From Lotus japonicus (taxonomy: Eukaryota > Streptophyta > Magnoliopsida > Fabales > Fabaceae), in contig NC_080042.1 of the NCBI RefSeq assembly GCF_012489685.1, positions 55,170,066-55,234,065 on the forward strand: DNA of 64,000 bases, written 5' to 3'. The position numbers and the translations under genes are program-made. The notes beneath the pieces are model-generated. The model ran no database searches. It was given only the letters and a program-made list of their open reading frames with translations, and was not told where the DNA came from. Shown piece after piece: positions 49,001-60,281 of the stretch. Every line of letters begins with the position of its first letter. Positions within the stretch are counted from its first letter, which is position 1.

Positions 49001-49612
49001 GGTTCTTGTTTCTTCATTGGAAAGTCATTAATTTGTTGGAGATCAAAGAAACAACAGACAGTATCTAAGTCATCCTCAGAAGCAGAGTATAGAGCCCTAG
49101 CTTCAGCCACTTGTGAGCTACAATGGCTTACTTATCTGCTAAAGGATCTTCAGATTGAACCTGTAAAACCTTCAGTCATTTACTGTGATAACCAAAGTGC
49201 CCTTCATATAGCTGCTAATCCTGTTTTTCATGAAAGAACTAAGCATTTAGAGATTGATTGCCACATAGTAAGGGAGAAATCAGAAGCTGGTTTAATGAGG
49301 TTATTGCCTATTTCTTCAAAATTTCAAGTGGCAGATTTCTTCACAAAGGCTCTTTCAGTAGGACCTTTCTCTTTCCTATTAAGCAAGCTCAACATGTTAG
49401 ATATCTACCATGGTTCAGCTTGTGGGAGGCTATTGAATGAACATCAGGAAAGTTCTATGGTACCAAGCAATGAAGAAAACAAGCTCACACAAGTTACAAA
49501 CTCTGAAGTGATTCCTAGCAGGGTTGATACAAGTTGTGGACAGTTCAGCAATTCTGTTATAACAAATTTGACAGCTAAGCAAGCCAACTCAGCAAGAGGC
49601 AGTTATGGCTAA
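46079..49612 (+). CDS. Copia pol polyprotein (PR-IN-RT-RH)
   Basis: 1177-codon uninterrupted frame. In order: protease with DSGATDH (about residue 38), GAG-pre-integrase zinc finger (HFRLGH ... CDVCHMA), integrase core with D of FDIWGP, D of RTDNG and E of GRVERKH, a Pro/Ser-rich linker, reverse transcriptase with LDVNNAFLHG and YVDDIILAG, and RNase H with SDADWGG, SKSSSEAEYRA and YCDNQSA. This is the Ty1/copia order. The start is uncertain because the true N-terminus is fused to gag, which is disrupted. The frame runs about 60 codons into the 3' LTR. All catalytic motifs are present. Confidence 0.9.
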   Translation: MVRQHKSHDTSHVTGKGRTIILSSYTTSAQACSSWILDSGATDHVCSSLDLFHTYYKISPIHVQLPNGTIVNAHLAGTVVFSPLLSIRNVLFVPQFSFNIVSTSKLCKHLSCVVQSYYSHSLIQDLNSQKMIGLAKQEGGLYYLMVDGLEGQPEEQKAQAESRVNTATTTATSIVIPSSVLWHFRLGHLSKDKLLAMTKSHPYIHVNKALATALVCDVCHMARQKRLPYSLSINKAVKPFDLLQFDIWGPFSMTTVHGHKYFLTVVDDNTRYLWIIMLKHKSEVSSKVQDFVMYAKTQFGANVKTIRTDNGPEFTLHNFYASSGIVHETSCVECPQQNGRVERKHQDILNIGRALLFQSKLPKQYWNYAMQHAVFLINRVPTVVLHNKSPFELLYKQPPDLTDLKVFGSLCYVSTLHNARLKLDPRARKCVFLGYRTGTKGYVVLDMMSRALSVSRNVIFYDHILPYHQSEAMPWSVFTPENEDTQGTSIDPMSETSSPATSSNSLDDLSVSIPSADATSVQVPLPSPESPSATSVSDQTRRSTRPRHQPSHLRNYVFHTASSSCKASQTSSGIKYPISNYMSYSNLSIPHHAYVMSLSLDSEPHTYAEASKHKCWVDVMNLEISALEANGTWSLVSLPPNVVPIGNKWVYKIKRKAGGTVERYKARLVAKGYNQIEGIDYFDTFSPVAKLTTVRMVLALASVNNWHLHQLDVNNAFLHGDLYEDVYMKVPEGVSCVDSGKVCKLHKSLYGLKQASRQWYAKLISLLVTCGYKQAHSDHSLFTKTQGQSFTVLLIYVDDIILAGNSLDEFTRIKTALDNAFKIKDLGVLKYFLGLEVAHSAKGISLCQRKYCLDLIHDSGVLGSKPVSTPLDPSSRLSQDGGQPYEDISSYRRLIGRLLYLTTTRPDITFAVQQLSQFLSNPTVTHYAAAHRILKYLKGSPGKGLFFPRSSAVQLLGFSDADWGGCVDTRRSVTGSCFFIGKSLICWRSKKQQTVSKSSSEAEYRALASATCELQWLTYLLKDLQIEPVKPSVIYCDNQSALHIAANPVFHERTKHLEIDCHIVREKSEAGLMRLLPISSKFQVADFFTKALSVGPFSFLLSKLNMLDIYHGSACGRLLNEHQESSMVPSNEENKLTQVTNSEVIPSRVDTSCGQFSNSVITNLTAKQANSARGSYG

Positions 49613-49775
49613 CTGATTTGAAAATAGAATAGGGTGTAGTAGAGTAACATAATAGTTATGGTGTACTCTATTATAGCTAGTATAAATAAGTGCTGTACAT
49701 TGTAAATCCATATACTTTCAATCTTGTTCAATACGATTCTTCTTCTTCAATTCAATTTGCTCTGCAAATTTCTGA
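49431..49775 (+). repeat. 3' LTR of the copia element
   Basis: 345 bp, virtually identical to the 5' LTR. Contains the end of the pol frame. Confidence 0.9.
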
Positions 49776-49833
49776 TTATAAGAGTGTTTCGTATAAAAAG
49801 GACCAAAAAAAAATTTCAAAATGTTTCTTATAA

Positions 49834-50820
49834 GAGTAAAATACACTTACCCCCCTCAAGGTTTGCTAGAAAAACACTTCACCCCATTCTTATTCAAAAT
49901 ATACACTCCACCCCACTCATTTTATCAAGTTAACCTCATTCAAAAAGATGCTAACGAAATATTCCATTCAAATCAAAATTATTTAATGTAAACTTATTTT
50001 TCCTTTTTTTTCTGGTTATTTTTTTTTCGGAAAAAAACGTCACTTTCTAATATTTGACCAAACAAATATTCTCAATGCTTACATACTGTTGGAGCTGGTA
50101 TATAAAGTAACCATTTTATAAAATAATTCAAGAATAAATATGTATGAAATAGTTTTAAATTAAAACTTCTGGTAAAAGTACGTTAAACTTCCACTCCATA
50201 AAAGAATATAAAGTTATATTATTATTTTAATTAATTAATTAATTTGGATAATATGATCGCGTTGGTTATAACATGTTAAATGTTAAAGTATATATTACTT
50301 TTAGTAATTGAAAATGAGGGATGTTATTGATATATGATAAGAGAATTTTATTAAATAATATCCGTACATTTCTCAAAGAATTCATAAGCAACATTTTTTT
50401 ATAAATCTAGGAAAAAGAAATTTAATTAGTATTTATTTGGTGAAATTTTAATTAGTATGAAATTAATTTCGAAATATTTTTATATAATTCACTATTTATA
50501 AAAATCCTTTATAAACTGGGTATTACTAGTAATTGTGATGTTATATTCTTTTTTGTTGAAACTAACGTTTTTTTTTTTTAAATAGAACTGACGTTAAACA
50601 ATTTTTATTTGAAAAAAATAAAATAAAAAATAACCAGAAAAAAAAAGAAATGGAAAAATAAGTTTACATTAAATAATTTTGATTTGAATGGAATATTCCG
50701 TTAGCATCTTTTGGATGGAGTTAACATGATAAAATGAGTGGGGTGGAGTGTATATTTTGAATAAGAATGGGGTGGAGTGTTTTTCTAGCAAACCTTGAGG
50801 GAGGTAAGTGTATTTTACTC
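49834..50820. mobile_element. MULE-type MITE with long inverted arms
   Basis: 987 bp with arms of about 190 bp starting GAGTAAAATACACTTACC, flanked by the exact 9-bp repeat TTCTTATAA (49825-49833, 50821-50829). The AT-rich centre has no genes. A different MULE family from the GGCTTAA elements. Confidence 0.88.
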
Positions 50821-50877
50821 TTCTTATAAAAAAGACCGGAGGGAGTATAAGTTAAAAGAAGTTCATATAACTTATTA

Positions 50878-51266
50878 GGGCTCGTTTGGTGGTCAGGATA
50901 AGATAAGAGTAGGATATGATAAATGATTGGATAAGGACATGATATGATAAGAGCAGGATAGTCTCTTATCTTATTCTGAGTTTGAGTGGACTGAATATTG
51001 ATAGAATATGATAGAAACAATGAAAAATGTATTAAATTTTCATTTGATATAAAAAATTCATAATATTCATAAACTGATATCTTATCTTGTCATGATAATT
51101 TCTATCCTAATTTCCCGCAGGATAATTTTTACACACGATAGACAGGATATTATAAGGGACATAATAGTGTTATCATATCTTGCTGGCGCAACAAACAACA
51201 TATTACAGCAGGATAGGATTACTGCTATCATATCTTGTCTTTTTATCATGTCCACCAAACATATCG
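50878..51266. mobile_element. PIF/Harbinger MITE
   Basis: 389 bp, starts GGGCTCGTTTGGTGGTCAGG and ends TCCACCAAACATATCG, flanked by TTA (50875-50877, 51267-51269). Same family as 7422-9703. Confidence 0.8.
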
Positions 51267-52245
51267 TTAATGGTCTCCCGTCATCACTCATCTCTCACGA
51301 TATTGTCAACATATTATGAGTGATCAAGAGTTGGGATGTTTTTGAAAACCATTTATTTCAATATTAAAGTACATTCACGCATTTTATTGATAGAAAATGT
51401 TCAAGAAACAATATGCTTTTGTTTTTAACCACTAAAACTTATTTACAAATAGATGTGTGTTGACTACTAATATTGCAAAAAGGGATGTTACATGTTTATT
51501 GTTTTGTGCAGAAAAGAGAAAAGTCCAGTTGCGAATGATATTTATTGGTGTACCCACATTTATCTCAATGATACTTTTCTCTTTTGGCTACTATCTACAA
51601 AAGAGAACAACAAGAAGGAGTTGCAAAACCATTCTTAGGGAGAACTGTATGTATCATGTAAATAAAAAGTTAATATATACTTACGAAGTTTTAAGAAGTC
51701 TAAATACATGATTTAACATTTCAATCATATTTCATCTAGTTGGTCATGAAAGTGGCACTTTTGGGTCATTGCAATTCAATTTGGCTGCAATTCAAATAGC
51801 AACAAAGAACTTTTCGTATGACAATAGGATTGGAAGAGGAGGATTTGGAGAAGTTTACAAGGTAAGAAAATTATATAGCATTTATTTTTTATGTTCTAGT
51901 GAGTCATATAAATAGTGTTATGTATTTTTAGGGAATCCTTGATGGGCGACAAGTAGCAATAAAAAGACTTTCAAGAGGCTCTAGGCAAGGTGCAAGTGAA
52001 TTCAAGAATGAAGTTTCATTAATAGCCAAGCTTCAACATAGAAATCTTGTGACCTTGATCGGTTTTTGTTTAGAAGAACAAGAGAAAGTACTTATTTACG
52101 AATATGTGCCAAACAAGAGCCTTGATTATTTTTTATTTGGTTAGGCCTTTTTTTACCTTAAACTCTTTAAAATACTCAACATTTTCATGCATTATGCCTA
52201 TATACTTTTTTATGCACTTGATTTGATTTAACTAATTTATTGTAA

Positions 52246-52500
<255 letters not shown>

Positions 52501-53200
52501 TAAGTTTTGAATATTCATCCTTATCATTTCCTTTTGATTTTTTTAAAGGTAAGGTTCAACTAAATTGCTATTATTTGAAATTTTATTTTATAGTGGTTAT
52601 ATGTCTCCAGAATATGCAATGTTTGGGCAATATTCAGAGAAATCAGATGTTTTTAGTTTTGGAGTCATGGTTCTAGAGATTATTACAGGGAAAAAGAATC
52701 TGAGTTCTTATGAGTCACATCGATTTGTTGAAGGCCTTCTTAGTTATGTGAGTATAACTTTTTACTTATTGCATTGTCCATATATGCCATATATCCAAAG
52801 TACGTTTGAATTGATTCAAATGCAAACGGTTGTAAAAAAACTTACTCAATTTGACAAATTGTTGCAGGTTTGGAGACAATGGAAGTTCCAGACATCATTA
52901 CCCATATTAGATTCAAATATTGTGGAAAATTATTCAGAAAATGAAGTCAATAAGTGCATTCAAATTGCTTTATTATGTGTGCAACAAAACCCTGATGATA
53001 GACCTACGATGACATCAATTGTTTCATATCTTAATAGTCTTTTAATTGCGTTACCAACTCCAAAAGAACCTGCATTTTTCTTACACAATGTCATGGATCT
53101 AGAAGAAGTTGCACATGAATCAAGTTCGAATCAGTCTACCAACAGTTCTAAACCATTCTCTATGAATGAAATGCCTATAAGTGAATTTCTTCCTCGATAG

Positions 53201-53478
53201 TAATTCAAGCTTTCCTTTAAGTGAAGTTGTTGTTGAGAACTAGTGGTGTATACTAGAAATGGTTCATATGCAAGTTGATTAAGAAAAATAATACTTGTAA
53301 TCTGTATCATCTGTTGGTATAATTTGAAAATAACAATTTGTGTTTCAGTGAGATCTTAGCATGTTTGATGTAGGTCACATCACTTTTGGTAAACTAATGA
53401 TAAACTCGTTATGTTATGTTACTCGTTACGGTAGAGAAAACCCACTGTCAGATAGATGGATCTTGAGTAGTGGGAGTA
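53201..53478. other. CRK3 3' flank
   Basis: The first about 100 bp are homologous to the 3' flanks of CRK1 and CRK2. Nothing else seen. Confidence 0.6.
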
Positions 53479-55499
53479 CACAACAAGAATTTGGAACTTT
53501 AGCCTCTAAATATAACTAGAATATTTTCACCCAGTAAAATCCTAGTTACACAACCTTTATTTTATCTTATTTTCCAAAATTACAAAAAGTAATTAAACTA
53601 CTAAAATATCACATTTTCAACCTTTTTCGTTCGTGACACGCACAATGTCTCTTTCTCGTTCGCTTCCTCTCATGGAGGATTCTCGATCTCTATTGCTCTT
53701 CTTCTGGTTCGCTCTATTTCGTTCTTCTGGTTAGCATTCTCGATCTCTCTCGTTCACCTGTGGTTCGCTCTCTCTCTCTCTCGTTCACCTACTGTGGTCT
53801 GCGATCTCTCTCGTTCTTCTCGATCATGTTCACATTCTCGATCTGGTTCAAGGTGAGTTCTCGATCTTGTTTGCAATTCTCTCTCACTATTCTCGATCTT
53901 AACTGGTTTGCTTTCACTCTTAATATTTATTTTTGTTAATTAGGTTTTCATCTCTTTTTCTTTTCCTTTGTTCAATTATTGCACAGTTTCGTGATTGTTA
54001 GGTTTTCATCTTAAACCTCTTAGGGTAGTGAGTGGCAGAGGCAAAGAAAGAGGAATATGAACCTAGTAATATGATTTTCCTTGTGATGAATTCATTATTA
54101 CAACACCTATGTGCAATCAATTTTGTCTTCACAATTTCTTTTCTCATTTCGTGTTGAGCTCAATTCTAGAGCCTCTTAGTTGAACCGCTCTTTGGTTTTC
54201 CTAAATTTTGGATTCTATTAGATCAACTTGGTTGTAAGCTTTGAAACTGTATTACTCTTGCTTCAATTTATGTTTTTACTTTGAAATTGTTTTTTGCATG
54301 CTCTGCAGTTGAACATGGTTATGATTTGAAGCCATCTGATCCTTAATCTGAACAATTTGTAAACGGTGGCGATCTTTGATGATTATTGTCTTCACTTTAA
54401 CTTTGGATTTTAAGGAAAAGAAATTAAAACTACAAAATTATCTTAGTTATAGCTGGCCAAATAAAGAAAAGTATTGTTGCTGCAATTCAAAATGAATGTG
54501 ATACTATTTGACATATTGTTAAATTTACTGTATCTTCTATAAATTTCTTATGTTTTCCTCCACAGAAGTTCATCAGATTTTAGAAGAGAAGAGTAGGGTG
54601 GAAGGAAAACTAAACAATATCTCAGGTACTAATTGAATTAACCCAAATTGTGTTGTTTATAAGAACTGAGAAACTTGAATTTCAAGATTAGTGATTTCTC
54701 TATGTTTAATCCCTTTTTTAGGTACCATTACGAAGGTGCTTTTTGTTCTTTTTTATTTTGTTTAATTATGGGAAGCTTCCTGACATGGCGACATATTTTA
54801 GTTGTTGTTGGATACAAGCTACTTTGAATTTCTACTATTTTTTAATTATTTTAATATTGATAATAGAATCTCATTTTGATTGTTGCATTCTCAGAAGTAG
54901 AATTGTATTAAGAATGGTTGATAGCCTGTTTTTTTCCCTGCTATCAGCCTCTTGTAAGAACCGGTTGATAACATGTTTGTTTTTTCCGTTGGTGATGTTG
55001 TCATGCCCTACTCTTATTTTTCAGACTTGTGGATGAAAATAATATATGCGAAGTTGTATGCTAATTGAAATTTTGTTTACATTTCAGACTTGTGGATGAA
55101 AATTATATATGCTAAGCTTTACAAAATTTTGATTTTCTTGATAATATTTGTACTATTTTTCCCCACTACTTGTTCATAGTATGTGTGTTTGTATATTTCC
55201 ACTACAAGAATTTTGAAGTTTAGCCTCCAAACAAATTATAGCAAACTTGCACAACATTCATAGGAAAACGTGTTTAGCTACCAAAAACTTATGTTTAGCC
55301 TTTAAAATGTTGGTAGCTGCTTGTTGCCTAGTGAATTACACCTCTTTGACTTCTGCTTCATCTTCATCACCATCAATGCCATAGCACTAATCATCCTCTT
55401 CAGAAAATAAAATCTAAAAATTACAACTTATTTTTTAAGGCCTCAAGCCCTTTAACCGCCCCTTTCTACTTCCCCTCGTTCTTTACATCCTTCACACAA

Positions 55500-56010
55500 T
55501 TGTTCAGATTTTGGCTTTGAGACCAAAACTCAGCATATTTACCAAATTTGACAAGTTTCTTCAACAATGCTTGATCTGTCCAGATTTTTGCTACATCTAT
55601 TTGAGCATAATGTTTGTCAGTAAATTCAGATATAATCCCAAAAACCTCATTTTAATATCAAATTAGACAAATAAAAAACTCTTTCCAATAAAAAATAGAT
55701 GTATATACCTGGGGAAAACAAAGAGGTTGTGGTGGTGTTGGACTCCTACACGATTGGGAAGGTTGTCGTGGATCACTGCAAACTTTTTCTCGACCATGTC
55801 ATTTCCTAATATAATTTTCAGTGTGCAAAGTCCAAGCATTATATTAAGTCCAAACACATATATTATAAATTTAACTTAACATAAAACTTAAATTGCAATA
55901 TAAGTATACCTAAAACAGGTTTTGGTGAATAAGTGCAACCCTTCACTCGACCACATTTAGTTCCTCTACATCGGATTTTCATGTCAAGAGATCTGCATAC
56001 AACTTAGCAT
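55500..56010 (-). pseudogene. Possible CACTA internal coding remnant
   Basis: In the spacer between the arms the minus strand gives short open stretches in different frames (RCRGTKCGRVKGCTYSPKP; EKKFAVIHDNLPNRVGVQHH, then splice-like GTATATAC; DVAKIWTDQALLKKL). These are compatible with exons of an En/Spm-type protein, but I cannot assign a domain with certainty. Low confidence. Confidence 0.3.
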
Positions 56011-56537
56011 AATTGTTTGAATAATTCTCATTCATTAAAATGTGAATCATATAGTTCATCATTTAAACTATAAACAAAAGTTCAAACAGCATACCACTTA
56101 GTATATATAATTTTCAAATAGCATACAACTTCGCATATATAATTTTCATCTAGAAGTCTGAAATGTAAACAAAAGTTCAAATAGCATACAACTTAGCATA
56201 TATATAATTTTCATCCACAAGTTCGAAAAATAAGAGCAGGGCATGACAACATCACCAACAGCAAAAACAAACAGGCTATCAACTGTTCCTACAAGAGGCT
56301 GATAGCAGGGCATTATTATAAGAGCAGAGGAAAAAAAAAACATGCTATCAACCATTCTTAATACAATTCTATTTCTGAGAATGGAAGAATCAAAATGAGA
56401 TTCTGTTATCAATAATAAAACAATTAAAAAAATAGTAAAGATTCAAAGAAGCTTGTATCCGGCAATAACTACAATCTGTCGCCATGTAGGAAGCTTCCCA
56501 TAGTTAAAAAAAATTAAAAGGATAAAAAGCACCTTCG

Positions 56538-56675
56538 CTTTTTTTATAGGCAGATGTTAGTTCTTAATTATTAGTAAATTAGTTCATTCACCAAGATTTG
56601 AACCCTGATCCTTCACCCTGCCATCCCTTCATTTCCCTTAACTCACCAAGTGAGTTACCCTACCCCCCTCCCCAC
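56538..56675 (-). mobile_element. tRNA-derived SINE
   Basis: 138 bp on the minus strand: A-box-like TAACTCACTTGG near the head, B-box-like GGTTCAAATCT, and a TATAAAAAAA tail. It is flanked by the exact 14-bp repeat AAAAAGCACCTTCG (56524-56537 and 56676-56689). The matching place in the other arm (near 54733-54746) has one copy of that target and no insert. Confidence 0.85.
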
Positions 56676-57622
56676 AAAAAGCACCTTCGTAATTGTACCG
56701 GAAAAAGGAATAAAACAAAGAACAATCACTAATCTTGAAATTCAAGTTTCTCAGATCTTATAAACGACACAATTTTGGTTAATTCGATTAGTACATGAGA
56801 TATGGTTTCAGTTTTCCTTCCACCCTACTCTTCTTTTCCGGAATCTGATGAACTCTTGTGGAGGAAAAAGTAAGAAAGTTACAAAAGATACAGTAAATTC
56901 AACAGTATCACATTCACTTTGAATTGCAGCAATATTACTTTTCTTTATTTGGTAAGCTGTATCTAAGCTAATTTTTTATTTTTTATTTCTTTTCCTTAAA
57001 ATCAAAATTTAAAGGAAGAAAGTAATCATCAAAGATCGCCACCGTTTACAAATTGTTCAGATTAAGGATTAGATGACTTCAAATCATAACCATGTTCAAC
57101 TGCAGAGCATGCAAAAAAAAAATCAAAGTAAAAACGTAAATTGAAGCATGAGTGATACAGTTTCAAAGCAAACAACCAAGTTGATCTAATAGAATCCAAA
57201 ATTTAGGAAAATCAAAGAGCGGTTCAACTAAGAGGCTCTAGAATTGAGCTCAACACAAAACGAGAAAAGAAACTGTGGAGAAAAAATTGATTGAGCATAG
57301 GTGTTGTAATAATGAATTCATCACAAGGAAAATCATATTACTAGGTTCATATACCTCTTTCTTTGCCTCTGCCACTCACTACCCTAAGAGGTTTAAAATG
57401 AAAACTTAACAATCACGAAACTGTGCAATAATTGAACAAAGGAAAAAGAAAAATATATGAAAACCTAATTAACAAAAATCAAAATCAAGAGTGAAAGCAA
57501 ACCAGTTAAGAGCGAGAATAGTGAGAGAGAAATGCAAACAAGATCGAGAACTCACTTTGAACCAGATCGAGAACGTGAACATGATCGAGAAGAACGAGAG
57601 AGATCGTGGACCACAGTAGGTG

Positions 57623-57625
<3 letters not shown>

Positions 57626-57682
<57 letters not shown>
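57626..57682. repeat. GA microsatellite
   Basis: Uninterrupted (GA)n, longer than the CT tract at the matching place in the left arm (about 53766-53783). Confidence 0.95.
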
Positions 57683-57685
<3 letters not shown>

Positions 57686-57934
57686 ACCACATGTGAACGA
57701 GAGAGATCGAGAATGCTAACCGGAAGAACGAAAGAGAGCGAACCAGAAGAAGAACAATAGAGATCGAGAATCCTCCATGAGAGGAAGCGAACGAGAAAAG
57801 GTTGAAAATGTGATATTTTAGTAGTTTAATTACTTTTAAGTGTAATTTTGGAAAATAAAGGTTCCGAATTCTTGTGAAATATTGTTAGGGTAGTAATGAA
57901 ATAGTATTTTTTCCTTATGGATTATGTATTTTTT

Positions 57935-58855
57935 TTTGCAAGAGAAATTATATATATACAAACCATCGATCAATACAGAAACAACAACAAAAATACAGAT
58001 AAATGCTCAGCAAAAGACTAAAGACTAAACATTATAGCTACTAGGACTAGAACAAGAGAAAACGAAAGCACAGCAGCCCAAGTAACAGATCAATTCACAT
58101 CAGATAAGGTTTCCAGAACAGCTTTGTAGGCATAATCACAAAAGCTCTTCAGGATGGTGGTGCAGCTCACACAACGGCACAACACGATTGCAACACTCTT
58201 TGGCGTATTCATTCGCGACAGAGTTGGCTTCCCTGTAAATATGTGACACACACAAACAATCCACCTCTCTAATAATTGTATCAATTTGATGAAGCTCATT
58301 TATCAATTTCCATGGACGATGCACTCTCTGATTTACCCATCCCACAGCGAGTGAGGAGTCACTCTCGATCGCAATATGAGATATAGAGAAGTTTTTGCAG
58401 AAAATTAGAGCATGTAAAATTGCAAAAACCTCAGCTTCGAATGCCCAATGACACCCAACAACTTTCGAAAAGGCTCTAATAATTGTTCTCATGTTGCTCC
58501 TTATCGCCCCTCCTATGCCACTCGGACCAGGGTTTCCTTGAGAAGAGTCATCGACGTTAAATTTAAGCATAGAGCCCTCCGGTGGCTGCCACTCAATATT
58601 CCGCTCAATTGAGTCAGGCTTTATAGGAAGCCCTAGTTTTTCAAAGTGTTGTGCAAAATCATAGGAGGAGAAAGGACATGAAGGCCACCACGCTTGGATC
58701 CACCAAAGGATTCTCATGAGATGAAGATCCCGAATCACTTCCGAATTGAAAGTGGTATTTTGGAAAAGCAGATTATTTCTGTCTAGCCACAACGACCAGA
58801 CCAAAGCAAATGGTATTAACTCCCATAGCATGAAATCAGAATTAATTTCCACAGT
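57935..58855 (-). mobile_element. 5'-truncated LINE: RNase H-like tail
   Basis: The minus-strand frame 58852-58136 (238 codons) starts inside the region before RNase H (WLDRNNLLFQ) and contains KFNVDDSSQGNPGPSGIGG (a plant RVT_3-type RNase H signature), FEAEVFAILHAL, IESDS and HIYREANSVANEYA. A 3' UTR and an A9 tail (a T-run at about 57931-57939 on plus) follow. The frame is intact but lacks the endonuclease and reverse transcriptase. No sure target duplication. A retroelement tail, not a host gene. Confidence 0.82.
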
Positions 58856-59264
58856 GAGTTATTTATTCAACTTTGATCCTCATTATGTGTATATATATTC
58901 TTCATCTATTGTTAATTGATTTGGTTACATGGAGGGGCTAAGCCCCAAGAGAACTAACCACTAGCCCACAGGGAAGAACAACCTCCCTTCCCTATCCAAC
59001 CGATTAATTTACTTTTTCCAATTTTCTCTATTTAACACGGCATATTTTCCTAACCCCTAAATTCATCTACAGTCCTAACATTACATCTCACAAGCGCCAT
59101 ATCAAACTCATTATGCTCATAAAATATAAAATTTCAAAACTTATTAGAATTCCATCAAAACTATTCCAGGCTAATAGAATATGATTTAAATTGTACAAAT
59201 TATGTAGGGTACAAACAACTCCAAGAATATTTGAGCATTCCTATTCAAAGCTTGATATATATAG
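58856..59264. other. Intergenic DNA
   Basis: Nothing recognised. Confidence 0.45.
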
Positions 59265-60281
59265 GGGAGTATCATATGAGAAAACATTTTTTATATGAGA
59301 AAGATAGGAATGATTCACATCCTTTAGATTAAAATAGACGGTCTGGATTAAAACATTCATTGAAAGACCTCACGTGCTCTACATTCCTATTACTCTCACT
59401 GTATCTAATCTCTAGCCACCGCCACAATCTTTTAGCAAATCACCGCTTGCAACTTGCAAGCCTCTTTCACCAAAATCACCTTCTGTTTGCTGTTCTGTTG
59501 AAATTCTTGGGGTGAGCTTTGTATGGTGTTCAGTAGTTGTGGTTTTGATTTGAATTATAGCTTGGTGCCTTGCATTCTAGGATTAGGAAATAGCAAAGAA
59601 AATGGTTTTGAGCAAGGAAACAGCAACGTGGGATTGGGGAGGATTGGAATGGTTTTGAATCAACTTTGAATGTGGCTCGGTGCCTTGCATTCATCATGCG
59701 TTGGTACTTGGTAGGGAATTTCATTTAGAAAGTTTTCCTCTATTTATACATTTCTGGGTTTTCATTTTCATGGCCAGATCCAGTTGGGTTTCCCTGTTTA
59801 TTGTCATTGTCAATTTGCTGAGATAAAAACTTGAACTTTGCTCAATTAGCACACAAGAACGGGGTTGGGTTTGCAGCGGCAGCGACGACGCACAAAAACT
59901 ATTGCAGAGGCAGCGTCGACGCACAAAAACAAGGATTGCAGAGGCAACGACGACGCACAGAAACAAGGATTGCAGAGGGCGTGCGGGGCAACTCCGTCGA
60001 CGAACAATGGAGCGTGATTGCAGCGGTAGTGTGGACACACAAGAACAGTGATTCAATGTTATGGAGAACGAATTGCAAAGGGGTACGCCGTACGGTGCAA
60101 CGAATTAGAGAACGAATTTTCCAGAAACCGTGGACTGTTTCAGAAAGCAGTAGAATTAGGAATTGAGAGCACGTGAGGTCTTTAAATGAATGTTTTAATC
60201 CAGTCCGTCTGTTTTAATCTAAAGGCTGTGAATCATTCCTATCTTTCTCATATAAAAAATGTTTTCTCATATGATACTCCC
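59265..60281. mobile_element. Inverted-repeat element with GGGAGTATCATATGAG ends
   Basis: About 1.02 kb with inverted arms of roughly 120 bp (GGGAGTATCATATGAGAAAA at left, its inverse at right; CACGTGAGGTC / GACCTCACGTG at the inner arm ends). Target duplication not resolved because both flanks are TATATA-rich. Interior not coding. Confidence 0.75.
59866..59985. repeat. Tandem repeat of about 33 bp (3-4 units)
   Basis: Units based on GATTGCAGAGGCAACGACGACGCACAGAAACAAG with variation. The arginine/alanine-rich frames over it come from the repeat. Confidence 0.8.

Larger units (their letters stand above)
42799..49775 (+). mobile_element. Young Ty1/copia LTR retrotransposon with chimeric interior
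   Basis: Two 345-bp LTRs (42799-43143 and 49431-49775) that I could tell apart at only one base, flanked by the 5-bp repeat TTATA (42794-42798, 49776-49780). A primer-binding site matching initiator tRNA-Met lies directly after the left LTR, and a purine-rich TGTGGGAGGC precedes the right LTR. Order gag, protease, integrase, reverse transcriptase, RNase H marks copia. The gag is cut short by a foreign antisense block (about 43884-46085). The pol frame is intact. It lies in sense within CRK3 intron 1. Confidence 0.93.
42552..50845. mobile_element. Stowaway element carrying nested insertions
   Basis: Left end CTCCCTTCGGTCATTTTTATAAG and right end its inverse (CTTATAAAAAAGACCGGAGGGAG), 20 of 23 matching, flanked by TA (42550-42551, 50846-50847). 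Removing the copia element (42799-49775) and the MULE MITE (49834-50820) leaves only about 330 bp, the normal size of a Stowaway MITE. Confidence 0.82.
53479..57878. mobile_element. Palindromic CACTA-like structure
   Basis: A left arm (about 53562-55130) is repeated in inverted orientation on the right (about 56095-57866), apart from small indels and a SINE. CACTA-type termini are seen at 53479 (CACAACAAGAATTTGG), at 55204 (CACTACAAGAATTTTG) and in inverted form at about 57862-57878 (GAATTCTTGTG). One reading is an En/Spm element (55204-57878, minus) next to a second inverted copy of its 5' part. Target duplications are not clear, and the assignment rests on terminal motifs. The arms read like 5' UTR and intron sequence with CT-rich tracts; no long frame. 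Confidence 0.6.

Noticed and set aside
57935..58855. RNase H-like frame as a host gene
   Set aside because: It is the usual 3' end of plant LINE ORF2, followed by poly(A), as are the frames at 35315-35985 and 39931-40496.
59831..60166. Overlapping frames on both strands near 60 kb
   Set aside because: Produced by a 33-bp tandem repeat inside an inverted-repeat element.
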